From Bacteroidota bacterium (GTDB taxonomy: Bacteria; Bacteroidota; Bacteroidia; B-17B0; Aurantibacillaceae), in the NCBI GenBank assembly GCA_947450025.1, contig CANFTW010000001.1, positions 62,001 through 126,000 of the forward strand: DNA of 64,000 nt, in the 5' to 3' direction. The translations under genes and the position numbers were made by a program. Shown piece after piece: positions 23,858-33,266 of the stretch (positions are counted from its first letter, which is position 1; every line of letters begins with the position of its first letter). The notes beneath the pieces were generated by a model that was not told the DNA's origin, searched no databases, and was given only the letters and a program-made list of their open reading frames with translations.

Positions 23858-26800
23858 ATGAGTACAATACAACAAGAATTAGAAAAAAGAGTATTAGTGA
23901 TTGATGGTGCGATGGGCTCCATGATTCAACAATATAAATTAACTGAAAAAGATTTCAGAGGAAAACGTTTTTCTGATTGGCATAAAGATTTACAAGGCAA
24001 TAACGACTTGTTATCTATTACCCAACCACAAATCATTAAAACAATTCATAAAGAATATTTAAAAGCTGGCGCTGATATCATTGAAACTAATACATTCAGC
24101 GACACTACTATTGCTATGGCGGATTACGATATGCAAGAGTTTGTATATGAACTAAATTTCGAATCAGCTAAAATTGCCAAAGAAGCCATTGCGGAATTTA
24201 AAACTGAGTTTCCTGAATTTGCCTCTATCCCAAAATTTGTGGCTGGAGCAATCGGACCAACCAATCGTACTTTATCATTATCGCCAAATGTAAATGATCC
24301 TGGCTTTAGAGCGATTACTTTTGATGAATTAGTAGAAGCTTATACAGAACAAGTTCGTGGATTAATTGATGGTGGTGCTGATTTATTACTAATTGAAACG
24401 ATATTCGATACGCTAAATGCCAAAGCTGCATTATATGCGATTCAAAATTATTGCGAAAAGATAGATAAGAAAATGCCAGTGATGGTTTCTGGAACTATTA
24501 CTGATGCTAGTGGAAGAACTTTATCAGGACAAACGACGGAGGCTTTTTTAAATTCAGTTTCTCACGTTGATTTATTAAGTGTTGGTCTAAACTGCGCGCT
24601 TGGTGCAAAAGATATGCGTCCATATTTAGAAGAGCTTTCTAATAAAGCGCCATTTTATGTAAGTGCCTATCCAAACGCAGGATTACCAAATCAGTTTGGC
24701 GAATACGATCAAGATGCCCATGAAATGGGACATCAAATTGAAGATTTTTTAAAAGCAGGATTTTTAAATATCGTTGGTGGATGTTGCGGAACAACGCCAT
24801 CACATATTAAACGAATTGCCGAAATTGCTAAAGATGCAAAGCCACGTAAAAAGCCAACACCCGATACGTTGATGCATTTAAGTGGATTAGAACCTTATAC
24901 TCTTACCCCTGAAAGTAATTTCTTAAATGTAGGTGAACGAACAAACGTGACTGGTTCTAAAAAATTCTTACGCTTAATTAAAGAAGGAAATTACGAAGAA
25001 GCATTATCTATTGCACGCGAACAAGTTGAAGGAGGTGCGCAAGTGATTGATGTGAATATGGACGAAGGCATGTTAGACAGCGAACAAGCTATGACAACAT
25101 TCTTAAACTTAATTGCTTCTGAACCAGATATTTCTCGTGTGCCAATTATGATTGACTCCAGTAAATGGAGTGTGATTGAAGCGGGATTAAAATGCGTTCA
25201 AGGAAAAGCAATCGTAAACTCTATTTCATTAAAAGAAGGCGAAGAAAAATTTATTGAACAAGCTCACAAAATAAAACAATATGGTGCTGCCGTAATTGTT
25301 ATGGCTTTTGACGAAGTGGGGCAAGCAGATACATTAGAACGCCGTAAAGAAATTTGTAAACGCGCTTATGATGTATTAGTTGACAAAGTTCATTTCCCAG
25401 CTCAGGATATTATTTTTGATCCCAATATTTTTCCTGTCGCTACAGGTATGGAAGAACATCGTTTAAATGCTTTAGACTTTTTCAACTCTACCAAGTGGAT
25501 TAAAGAAAATTTACCATTTGCTAAAGTGAGTGGTGGTGTAAGTAACGTTTCTTTCTCTTTCAGAGGAAATGACCATGTGCGTGAAGCGATTCACTCTGCA
25601 TTTTTATACCACGCTGTGAAAAACGGAATGGATATGGGAATTGTTAATCCTGCACAATTAGTCGTATATGATGATATTGATAAAACACTTTTAGAATTAG
25701 TAGAAGATGTTTTATTAAACAGACGAGATGATGCTACCGAGCGACTAGTTGATCATGCCGAATCTTTAAAAGGAATCACCAAAGAAAAAACAGAAAAAGA
25801 CGAAGCTTGGAGAAAAGGAACGGTTGAAGAGCGTTTAAGTTATGCTTTAGTAAAAGGCTTAGTAGAACATATTGATGCCGATACTGAAGAAGCTCGTCAA
25901 AAATTAGGCAGACCATTACATGTGATTGAAGGTCCACTAATGGATGGTATGAATGTGGTTGGAGATTTATTTGGTCAAGGAAAAATGTTTTTACCGCAGG
26001 TTGTGAAAAGCGCTCGTGTGATGAAAAAAGCCGTAGCGTATTTAGAACCTTATTTATTAAAAGAAAAAGAAGACAATGCCAAAGCTGGTATTGTTGGCGA
26101 TGGCAGAACGAATGCTGGTAAAATTTTGATGGCAACGGTTAAAGGTGACGTGCATGATATTGGAAAAAACATTGTAGGCGTTGTATTAGCTTGTAATAAC
26201 TATGAAATCATCGACTTAGGTGTGATGGTTTCCTGTGATAAAATTTTAGAAGAAGCAAAAAAACACAACGTTGACATTATTGGTTTAAGTGGTTTAATTA
26301 CGCCGTCTTTAGATGAAATGGTTCACGTAGCTAAAGAAATGGAACGTTTGAATTTCAAATTACCATTAATGATTGGCGGAGCTACAACGTCTAAAGTACA
26401 TACAGCAGTTAAGATTGCACAAAATTATTCCGGACCTGTTATTCATGTGAATGATGCTAGTAAATCAGTACCAGTCGCAAGTAGTTTAATTTCAAATGAA
26501 TTACGCGATGCGTTTATGGCTGATATCAATAAAGATTATGAGCGTGTGCGTGAACAAAATAAAAACGCGCAGTCTCAAAATAAATTAATTTCAATGGCGG
26601 AAGCCAGAGAAAATAAATTCCTAATTGATTGGAGCAAAACAGAAATTGCTAAACCAAATTTTATTGGCAATAAAGTATTTGATAATTACGATTTAAAAGA
26701 GATCTCTGAATACATTGATTGGACGCCATTCTTTCATAGCTGGGAATTAAAAGGCTCTTATCCGAAAATTTTAACAGATGCGACTCGTGGTGCAGAAGCC

Positions 26801-27550
26801 ACAAAACTATTTAATGAAGCTCAAACCATGTTGAGTAAAATAATTTCCGAAAAATGGTTACAAGCAAAAGCAGTGATTGGCATTTATCCTGCCAACACAG
26901 TAAATGATGATGACACAGAAGTATATGATGAAAAAGGAAATGTAATTGCGACATACCATTCATTGCGTCAACAAAGCAAAAAACCAGCAGGTCAATACAA
27001 TGTCGCTTTATCAGATTTTATTTGTCCTAAAGGCAAGCAAGATTATATCGGCTCATTTGCATTAACTACAGGAATTGGAATAGATGCTCATGTTTCTTGT
27101 TTCGAAAAAGATCATGATGATTATAGCGCCATTATGTTGAAAGCTTTAGCAGATAGATTAGCTGAAGCCTTTGCAGAATTAATGCATAAAAAAGTTCGTG
27201 CCGAAATCTGGGGTTATGCAAAAGATGAAAACTTTAAAAATGAAGATTTAATTAAGGAAGAATACGCAGGTATTCGTCCGGCACCAGGCTATCCTGCTCA
27301 ACCAGATCACACAGAGAAAAATACGATTTGGAAATTATTGGATGTAGAAAAAAATACAGGCATTATTTTAACAGAGAGTTTAGCTATGGTACCAACTGCT
27401 GCGGTGAGTGGTTTATATCTATCTCATCCTCAATCTCACTATTTTGGAATTGGTAAATTAAACAAAGAACAAATTGAAGACTACGCGAAACGTAAAAACA
27501 TGAAAGTAGAAGATGTTGAACGTTGGCTAGGAAGTGTTTTAGCTTATTAA
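23858..27550 (+). CDS. metH: Cobalamin-dependent methionine synthase, full length
   Basis: Transfers a methyl group from 5-methyltetrahydrofolate to homocysteine through cobalamin. All four modules are in one 1230-residue chain: homocysteine domain (about 1-330, zinc cysteines C309 and C310 in GGCCGTTP), folate domain (about 350-620, with [14 protein letters not shown]), B12 domain (about 650-890, [11 protein letters not shown] with cobalamin ligand H766) and the C-terminal AdoMet reactivation domain (about 900-1230, with [15 protein letters not shown]). A complete SAM-I riboswitch precedes it. It is followed 4 bases later by a cupin gene and then a transporter. The cell must therefore obtain cobalamin. 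Confidence 0.97.
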   Translation: MSTIQQELEKRVLVIDGAMGSMIQQYKLTEKDFRGKRFSDWHKDLQGNNDLLSITQPQIIKTIHKEYLKAGADIIETNTFSDTTIAMADYDMQEFVYELNFESAKIAKEAIAEFKTEFPEFASIPKFVAGAIGPTNRTLSLSPNVNDPGFRAITFDELVEAYTEQVRGLIDGGADLLLIETIFDTLNAKAALYAIQNYCEKIDKKMPVMVSGTITDASGRTLSGQTTEAFLNSVSHVDLLSVGLNCALGAKDMRPYLEELSNKAPFYVSAYPNAGLPNQFGEYDQDAHEMGHQIEDFLKAGFLNIVGGCCGTTPSHIKRIAEIAKDAKPRKKPTPDTLMHLSGLEPYTLTPESNFLNVGERTNVTGSKKFLRLIKEGNYEEALSIAREQVEGGAQVIDVNMDEGMLDSEQAMTTFLNLIASEPDISRVPIMIDSSKWSVIEAGLKCVQGKAIVNSISLKEGEEKFIEQAHKIKQYGAAVIVMAFDEVGQADTLERRKEICKRAYDVLVDKVHFPAQDIIFDPNIFPVATGMEEHRLNALDFFNSTKWIKENLPFAKVSGGVSNVSFSFRGNDHVREAIHSAFLYHAVKNGMDMGIVNPAQLVVYDDIDKTLLELVEDVLLNRRDDATERLVDHAESLKGITKEKTEKDEAWRKGTVEERLSYALVKGLVEHIDADTEEARQKLGRPLHVIEGPLMDGMNVVGDLFGQGKMFLPQVVKSARVMKKAVAYLEPYLLKEKEDNAKAGIVGDGRTNAGKILMATVKGDVHDIGKNIVGVVLACNNYEIIDLGVMVSCDKILEEAKKHNVDIIGLSGLITPSLDEMVHVAKEMERLNFKLPLMIGGATTSKVHTAVKIAQNYSGPVIHVNDASKSVPVASSLISNELRDAFMADINKDYERVREQNKNAQSQNKLISMAEARENKFLIDWSKTEIAKPNFIGNKVFDNYDLKEISEYIDWTPFFHSWELKGSYPKILTDATRGAEATKLFNEAQTMLSKIISEKWLQAKAVIGIYPANTVNDDDTEVYDEKGNVIATYHSLRQQSKKPAGQYNVALSDFICPKGKQDYIGSFALTTGIGIDAHVSCFEKDHDDYSAIMLKALADRLAEAFAELMHKKVRAEIWGYAKDENFKNEDLIKEEYAGIRPAPGYPAQPDHTEKNTIWKLLDVEKNTGIILTESLAMVPTAAVSGLYLSHPQSHYFGIGKLNKEQIEDYAKRKNMKVEDVERWLGSVLAY

Positions 27551-27554
27551 TTGT

Positions 27555-28055
27555 ATGACAGTTGACACTTTAGTTAAAGAATTAAATTTACTACCTCACC
27601 CCGAAGGAGGTTACTATAAAGAAACGTATCGATCGGAAGGCAAAATTACTAATGCTTGTTTATCACCTGATTTTTCAGGTGATAGAAACATGGCAACAGC
27701 CATTTATTTTTTAATTGAAAAAGGAAATTTCTCTGCTTTACATAAAATTAAGAGTGATGAAACATGGCATTTTTATTATGGCAATGCCTTAGAAGTAATT
27801 GAAATTAATGAACAAGGTAACTTAACCATTACTAAAATCGGTTCTAATATTTTAAATGGAGAAACCTTTCAATACACTGTAAAAGCAAATACATGGTTTG
27901 GATCGAGAGTTAGTGGTAATGGAAATTTTTCTTTAGTAGGTTGTACCGTTTATCCTGGTTTTGACTTTAATGATTTTGAATTAGCAAACAGAAAGGGACT
28001 AATTCAACTATTCCCTCAACATCAATCGCTTATTTCAGAATTAACAAGACTATAG
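27555..28055 (+). CDS. DUF985 cupin family protein
   Basis: A single-domain cupin of 166 residues from the DUF985 family, whose reaction is unknown. Typical features are LLPHPEGGYYKETYRS near residue 12, ATAIYFLIEKGNFSALHKI, the metal-site region SDETWHFYYG, and the C-terminal LVGCTVYPGFDFNDFE. It starts 4 bases after metH and stops 3 bases before the transporter gene, so all three should share the SAM-controlled transcript. Confidence 0.87.
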   Translation: MTVDTLVKELNLLPHPEGGYYKETYRSEGKITNACLSPDFSGDRNMATAIYFLIEKGNFSALHKIKSDETWHFYYGNALEVIEINEQGNLTITKIGSNILNGETFQYTVKANTWFGSRVSGNGNFSLVGCTVYPGFDFNDFELANRKGLIQLFPQHQSLISELTRL

Positions 28056-28058
28056 AGT

Positions 28059-29276
28059 ATGCATAAAAAAAGAAATCCTTCTCTTGCCTTTATTTTCGTT
28101 ACAATTTTAATTGACTGTATAGGTTTTGGGATTATTATTCCAATTATTCCCACTTTAATCAAACAATTGAATGGCAGTGATGTAGCCGCAGCTAGTACCG
28201 TTGGGGGTTGGTTATTATTTTTATATGCTTTCATGCAATTTATTTTCGCTCCAATTTTAGGAGGATTAAGTGATCAATATGGAAGGAGACCTATTTTATT
28301 AATTGCATTATTAGGATTGGGATTAGATAATTTTTTATTAGCCTTTGCTCCTAATTTAAGTTGGTTAGTGATAGGCAGAATTATTGCTGGAATTTGCGGG
28401 GCTAGTTTTAGTACAGCCGGAGCATACATTGCAGATATCAGTACAAAAGAAAAACGTGCTCAAAATTTCGGATTAATTGGAGCAGCTTTTGGAGTTGGTT
28501 TTATTATAGGTCCATTACTAGGTGCTATCTTTAGTAAAATAGATATTCGCGCTCCTTTTATGGTTGCTGGTTGTTTGTCGATGTTAAATTTTTTATTTGG
28601 ATTGCTATTTATTCCAGAATCACTATCAAATGAAAATCGAAGAAAATTTGATTTAAAACGTGCAAACCCTCTTGGAGCATTTATCAATCTAAAAAGATAC
28701 CCATTATTAAGAGGTCTAATTATAGGTCAATTTATATTATATGTTGCTGGAAAAACGATTGAAGTTATTTGGGGATATTATAATATTTTAAAATTTAATT
28801 GGACAGAACAGGAAATAGGATATTCTCTAGCGTTTGTAGGTGTGTTAGTCTCTTTAGTCCAAGGAGGATTAATTCGTTGGTTTATACCTAAATATGGACA
28901 AGCTAAGGCCGTTTTTTATGGAATTATATTTTATGCCATTGGACTATTTTGTTTTGCTTTTGCGACAAGTAGTTGGATGATGTATGCATTTTTAATACCA
29001 TATTGTTTAGGTGGTTTATGCGGTCCTGCATTACAAGGAATCATTTCAAATCATATCCCAGAAAATGAACAAGGAGAAATTCAAGGACTAAATACTTCCC
29101 TAATGAGTATATCAGCCATTATAAGCCCTCTCATTATGACCAATTTATTTTACCAATTTTCTAAGCAAGAAGCACCTGTATATTTTCCAGGTATTTCCTT
29201 TTTTATAAGCGGTATATTATCCCTAATTGCCTCAATAATTATTTACTTTTCATTGAAAAAGATAAAATTAGATTAA
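28059..29276 (+). CDS. MFS transporter, TetA-like (TCR/DHA1) branch
   Basis: Inner-membrane major facilitator of 405 residues with about 12 transmembrane segments. The N-terminal half carries IDCIGFGIIIPIIP near residue 17, the loop motif GGLSDQYGRRP (motif A form, after TM2) and GRIIAGICGASFSTAGAYIAD, as in TetA-type drug exporters. Annotation as a tetracycline exporter would be premature: TetA relatives with other substrates are common. Its position behind metH and a SAM-I riboswitch points to a methionine- or one-carbon-linked substrate, by inference only. Confidence 0.85.
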   Translation: MHKKRNPSLAFIFVTILIDCIGFGIIIPIIPTLIKQLNGSDVAAASTVGGWLLFLYAFMQFIFAPILGGLSDQYGRRPILLIALLGLGLDNFLLAFAPNLSWLVIGRIIAGICGASFSTAGAYIADISTKEKRAQNFGLIGAAFGVGFIIGPLLGAIFSKIDIRAPFMVAGCLSMLNFLFGLLFIPESLSNENRRKFDLKRANPLGAFINLKRYPLLRGLIIGQFILYVAGKTIEVIWGYYNILKFNWTEQEIGYSLAFVGVLVSLVQGGLIRWFIPKYGQAKAVFYGIIFYAIGLFCFAFATSSWMMYAFLIPYCLGGLCGPALQGIISNHIPENEQGEIQGLNTSLMSISAIISPLIMTNLFYQFSKQEAPVYFPGISFFISGILSLIASIIIYFSLKKIKLD

Positions 29277-29372
29277 TCTTAATTTTTCTGAATTGAATGT
29301 ATTTCTTAGTATTTTTTAGTATCTATTTTTATAATATATCGTTATATTTATGCTAATACTATTTCACATACT

Positions 29373-31343
29373 ATGCAACGTTTTCTGATATTCATTTTTA
29401 CTTTTCTAAATACACTATCTCTATACTCTCAAAGTAGTTTACCTCCTGGTAGTTATACAAGTACCAATAAAAAGGCTATCAAATATTTTGAAGAAAGTAA
29501 AAAAATGTTTCAAATAAGAAAAGATACCGAAGCAGAAAAATTAATTAAAAAATCTATAGAGGAAGACCCTCAATTTATCGAAGCTTATTCAGCATACGCT
29601 GATTTCTTAATGGGGCATAATCGGGTGAAAGAAGCTATCCCATTGTACGAAAAAGCCATACAAATTAATCCGAAACTTTTCGTTGATAATAATTTTTATT
29701 TAGGCGGGGCATTGCTTCATGAAGCTCAATACGAAAAAGCTATTCCATGTTTCGAGAAAATATTAAAAACAGAACGCATAAATCCAAACCTCAAAGATGA
29801 ATCTGCTCGATTTTTAAAAAATGCTCAATTTGGAGCAAACGCTATAAAGAATCCTAAGCCGTTTAAACTAACTAATGTTGGACCAGGAATAAATACAGGT
29901 GAATATGAGTACTTTCCTGCCTTAACCGCAGATGGTAATACCTTTTTATTTACTAGAAATATTAGAGAAGGTGAAGGTGTAAATGCTCCGAGACAAGAAG
30001 ATTTTTATGTCAGTAAAAAAGTGAACAATATATGGCAAACGGCTAACCCAATCACATCTGTAAACACTGTTGGTAACGAAGGGGCGCCATCTTTAAGTGC
30101 TGATGGAGAAATTATGTTTTTTGCTTCTTGCATGGAAATGACTGGAGATTATGGTTCCTCTGATAGAAAAGGATATGGGAGCTGCGACATTTTTTATGCT
30201 CAAAAACTAAATGGAAAATGGACTAAACCTAGAAATGCTGGACCAATGATTAATACAAAAAACTGGGAAACTCAACCTAGTTTTAGTAGTGATGGAAAAA
30301 CGCTCTATTTTATTAGAGGAATGGTAGCAAGAGATGGGATAAAAAATCCAGATATCTATTCATCAACTATTGGAGAAGATGGAAAATTTTCTGAACCAAT
30401 AAAATTATCTGACAACATTAATACACTTGAAGGAGAAGAAAGTGTATTTATTCATCCTGATAATCAAACACTTTATTTTAGTAGTGAAGGGCACCCTGGA
30501 ATGGGAGGCTTAGATATTTTCATGAGTAAACGTCAGGCGGATGGTAGTTGGGGAAAAGCGATTAATTTAGGATATCCTATTAATACGTTTGCAGATGATA
30601 ATAGCTTTTTAGTAGATGCCAATGGGAAATTTGCTTATTTGGCAAGCGAGCGCGAAGGAGGTTTTGGAGGACTAGATATTTATCAATTTGAATTACCAGA
30701 ATCACTTCGTCCAGAAAAAATAACTTATGTAAAAGGCTTAACTTATAATGCAAAAACCAAAGCTCCAGTAGAAGCATCTTTCGAATTAATTGATTTAGAA
30801 ACTCAACAATCCGTTACAAGTGCTTATAGTAATAGTGCGGGTGAATTTTTAGTAACCTTAACTTCTAATCACAACTATTTAGTAAATGTAAGCAGACCTG
30901 GTTTTTTATTTTATAGCGACAATTTTTCACTAAAAGATAAGGTCGCCGATTATAATAAACCATATCAATTACAAATACCATTACAACCAATTGACACTGG
31001 AATTATTGAATTAAAAAATATCTTTTTTGATGTTAATAAATGGGATTTAAAGGCTGAATCAAAAGCTGAATTGCAAAAAATTATCGCTTTTGTAAAAGCC
31101 AACACCTCATTAAAAATTGAATTTAGTGGGCATACTGATAATAGTGGCGATAAAGTATTTAATAAAACGCTATCTAATAATCGCGCAAAAGCTATTTATG
31201 ATTATGTAATTGAAAAAGGAGCTTTACCAGCTACTAACTTATCTTACAAGGGATATGGAGACTCAAAACCTAAAGCACCTAATGATACTCCTGAAAATAA
31301 AGCAAAAAACAGACGAACAGAACTTAAAATCATAAGTAAATAA
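29373..31343 (+). CDS. PorE-like TPR/PD40-propeller/CRD/OmpA envelope protein
   Basis: Exported protein of 656 residues with signal peptide ending SLYSQ. In order it has TPR repeats (about 30-150, EAYSAYADFLMGHNRVKEAI), a PD40 propeller (about 160-450, with repeated FSSDGKTLYFIRG-type blades and GGLDIF/GGLDIY endings), a carboxypeptidase-like regulatory domain (about 455-540) and an OmpA-like peptidoglycan-binding domain (about 550-656, EFSGHTDNSGD and NRRTELKI). This is the domain order of PorE, a T9SS component of Porphyromonas, but the N-terminus lacks a clear lipobox Cys. Several paralogues with this layout can exist, so identity with PorE is not certain. Confidence 0.83.
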   Translation: MQRFLIFIFTFLNTLSLYSQSSLPPGSYTSTNKKAIKYFEESKKMFQIRKDTEAEKLIKKSIEEDPQFIEAYSAYADFLMGHNRVKEAIPLYEKAIQINPKLFVDNNFYLGGALLHEAQYEKAIPCFEKILKTERINPNLKDESARFLKNAQFGANAIKNPKPFKLTNVGPGINTGEYEYFPALTADGNTFLFTRNIREGEGVNAPRQEDFYVSKKVNNIWQTANPITSVNTVGNEGAPSLSADGEIMFFASCMEMTGDYGSSDRKGYGSCDIFYAQKLNGKWTKPRNAGPMINTKNWETQPSFSSDGKTLYFIRGMVARDGIKNPDIYSSTIGEDGKFSEPIKLSDNINTLEGEESVFIHPDNQTLYFSSEGHPGMGGLDIFMSKRQADGSWGKAINLGYPINTFADDNSFLVDANGKFAYLASEREGGFGGLDIYQFELPESLRPEKITYVKGLTYNAKTKAPVEASFELIDLETQQSVTSAYSNSAGEFLVTLTSNHNYLVNVSRPGFLFYSDNFSLKDKVADYNKPYQLQIPLQPIDTGIIELKNIFFDVNKWDLKAESKAELQKIIAFVKANTSLKIEFSGHTDNSGDKVFNKTLSNNRAKAIYDYVIEKGALPATNLSYKGYGDSKPKAPNDTPENKAKNRRTELKIISK

Positions 31344-31359
31344 CTAGATTAGCTGATTC

Positions 31360-32010
31360 ATGATTATTGGAAAACAAATTAAAAAACAATATGGCTCCCT
31401 TGAAGTTTTAAAAGGAGTTGATATACATATTAAAGAATCTGAAGTAGTCTCTGTCGTTGGATCATCGGGTGCAGGCAAAACAACCTTACTAACTATTTTA
31501 GGAACATTAGACCGACCTTCGTCGGGAGACATTTTATTCAATAATATAAATATCACCTCCCTCAACGAAAAAAAATTAGCAGCATTTAGAAATCAACATA
31601 TTGGATTTGTATTTCAATTCCATCATTTACTTCCTGAATTTACAGCTATTGAAAATGTTTGTATTCCTGCATTTATCAATAAAACATCCAAAAAAGATGC
31701 TGAAATAAAAGCCAATGAATTATTAGATTTATTAGGTTTAAAACACCGCGCGCATCACAAACCTTCTGAACTATCAGGTGGTGAGCAACAACGTGTTGCT
31801 GTTGCCAGAGCATTAATCAATAACCCTAAGGTTATTTTTGCAGATGAACCAAGCGGTAATTTAGATAGTGAAAATGCACAAAATCTTCATCAGTTATTTT
31901 TCACGCTGAGAAAAGAATTAAAACAAACGATAGTAGTGGTTACTCATAATGAAGTATTAGCCAATATGGCCGATCGAAAATTAATAATGAAAGATGGTCT
32001 AATTTTATAA
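31360..32010 (+). CDS. LolD-like ABC transporter ATP-binding protein
   Basis: ATPase of the MacB/LolD type, 216 residues. Walker A is [13 protein letters not shown] near residue 30, the signature [15 protein letters not shown] near 137 and Walker [14 protein letters not shown] near 157. The family powers MacB-like exporters or lipoprotein release by LolCDE. No permease gene is adjacent, which is common for lolD in Bacteroidota where the permease is elsewhere. The gene lies 16 bases after the PorE-like gene. Confidence 0.87.
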   Translation: MIIGKQIKKQYGSLEVLKGVDIHIKESEVVSVVGSSGAGKTTLLTILGTLDRPSSGDILFNNINITSLNEKKLAAFRNQHIGFVFQFHHLLPEFTAIENVCIPAFINKTSKKDAEIKANELLDLLGLKHRAHHKPSELSGGEQQRVAVARALINNPKVIFADEPSGNLDSENAQNLHQLFFTLRKELKQTIVVVTHNEVLANMADRKLIMKDGLIL

Positions 32011-32114
32011 AACACACTCTTATCAGTTTTTTATCAAACATATCTATTAACGAACTTAGAGCCATTATCCACAGACGAAATGCCAAAAAGTTATCGAAAC
32101 TTAATAAAGTTTTA

Positions 32115-33182
32115 TTGTGGATTAATTATGTTTTTATTATTTGTTTAATAGGCTCTGTAGCATCTAAATATATTTCGCCAAACCATTTTTGGATGCTTGC
32201 TTTTTTTGGACTAGCATTCCCTATTTTTTTATTAGCAAATATTATTTTTACAATATATTGGTTTGCTCAATTTAGGGTACATTTCATATTTTCATTAATA
32301 GCTATTCTATTAAGTGCAAAAACTTGTTTGGGATTTATTCAAATTGATTTCATATCAGAAAAACCTTCTAACAAAGATGTTAAAATCATGAGTTACAACT
32401 CTATGCTCTTTGATTTATATAATTGGAAGAAAAACAAAGAAAGCCGAAATTTAATTTTAACTTCCTTAGCAGAGGAAAATCCAGATATTTTATGTCTCCA
32501 AGAATTTTACACTTCAGAACAAAAAGGAGATTTCAATAATATAGATACCGTTAAAGGCTTATTAAATGCTAAAAACTATCATGTAGAATACACTACCACC
32601 TTAAGAGGCAATGATCATTGGGGAATTGCCACATTTACAAAATTCCCTATCATCAAAAAAGGAAAAATTGAATTTAATACAAGTGCCAATAACATTTGTA
32701 TTTATTCAGATGTTATTATATATAAAGATACTGTCAGAATTTATAACATGCATCTTCAATCTATTCGTTTTCAAAAAGCTGATTATAAATTTATTGATCA
32801 AGTGAAAAATGATACTGTAGATACGAAAGATGAAATGGAAAAAAGTAAAAATATATTACGCCGTTTAAAAAGAGCATTCGTAAAAAGAGCTATACAAGCA
32901 GATGCCATTGCTTCACATATAGAACATTGTAAATATAAAGTTATAGTATGTGGAGATTTTAATGATACCCCCGCATCCTATGTATACAATAAAGTGAGAG
33001 GTAATTTAAAAGACGCTTTTGTTGAATCAGGTTCTGGATTTGAACAAACCTATGCTGGGAAATTTCCTAGATTCAGAATAGATTATATCCTGCATAGTAA
33101 AGAATTCAAAAGCAAACAGTACCATCATTTAACGGAAACTTTAACCGACCACTACCCTATCGTAACTTATGTTTCTTTCTGA
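32115..33182 (+). CDS. Membrane-anchored endonuclease/exonuclease/phosphatase family protein
   Basis: EEP-superfamily hydrolase (DNase I-like fold) with an N-terminal membrane region. Three hydrophobic segments span about residues 5-75, then the catalytic domain shows the family order: MSYNSMLF, ILCLQEF with metal-binding Glu, NMHLQS, the VCGDFNDTP motif with Asp and Asn, and DHYPIV with the final His. Substrate is unknown. No ATG is available: I use TTG at 32115, but the frame continues open upstream with a plausible basic N-terminus and an ATG lies one base out of frame at 32080 (see findings). It follows the LolD-like gene in the same direction. Confidence 0.75.
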   Translation: MWINYVFIICLIGSVASKYISPNHFWMLAFFGLAFPIFLLANIIFTIYWFAQFRVHFIFSLIAILLSAKTCLGFIQIDFISEKPSNKDVKIMSYNSMLFDLYNWKKNKESRNLILTSLAEENPDILCLQEFYTSEQKGDFNNIDTVKGLLNAKNYHVEYTTTLRGNDHWGIATFTKFPIIKKGKIEFNTSANNICIYSDVIIYKDTVRIYNMHLQSIRFQKADYKFIDQVKNDTVDTKDEMEKSKNILRRLKRAFVKRAIQADAIASHIEHCKYKVIVCGDFNDTPASYVYNKVRGNLKDAFVESGSGFEQTYAGKFPRFRIDYILHSKEFKSKQYHHLTETLTDHYPIVTYVSF

Positions 33183-33266
33183 CATAAACACTAAGGTTTT
33201 ATTATAAAACAAACCAGAATGGTTAAAGAAAGTTCCATCTATTTTAATTTTAAAATACATATAATA

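Noticed and set aside
25776-26135. 119-codon open frame on the minus strand
   Set aside because: It is the antisense shadow of the B12-binding part of metH and has no start context or recognisable motif.
28059-29276. Tetracycline resistance gene
   Set aside because: The protein has the TetA-type fold and motif A, but the branch includes many transporters of other substrates and the context (metH, SAM riboswitch) does not point to drug export.
32080-32149. Small gene from the ATG at 32080
   Set aside because: The frame stops after 22 codons and overlaps the better-supported EEP frame; it matters only as a sign of a lost start codon.
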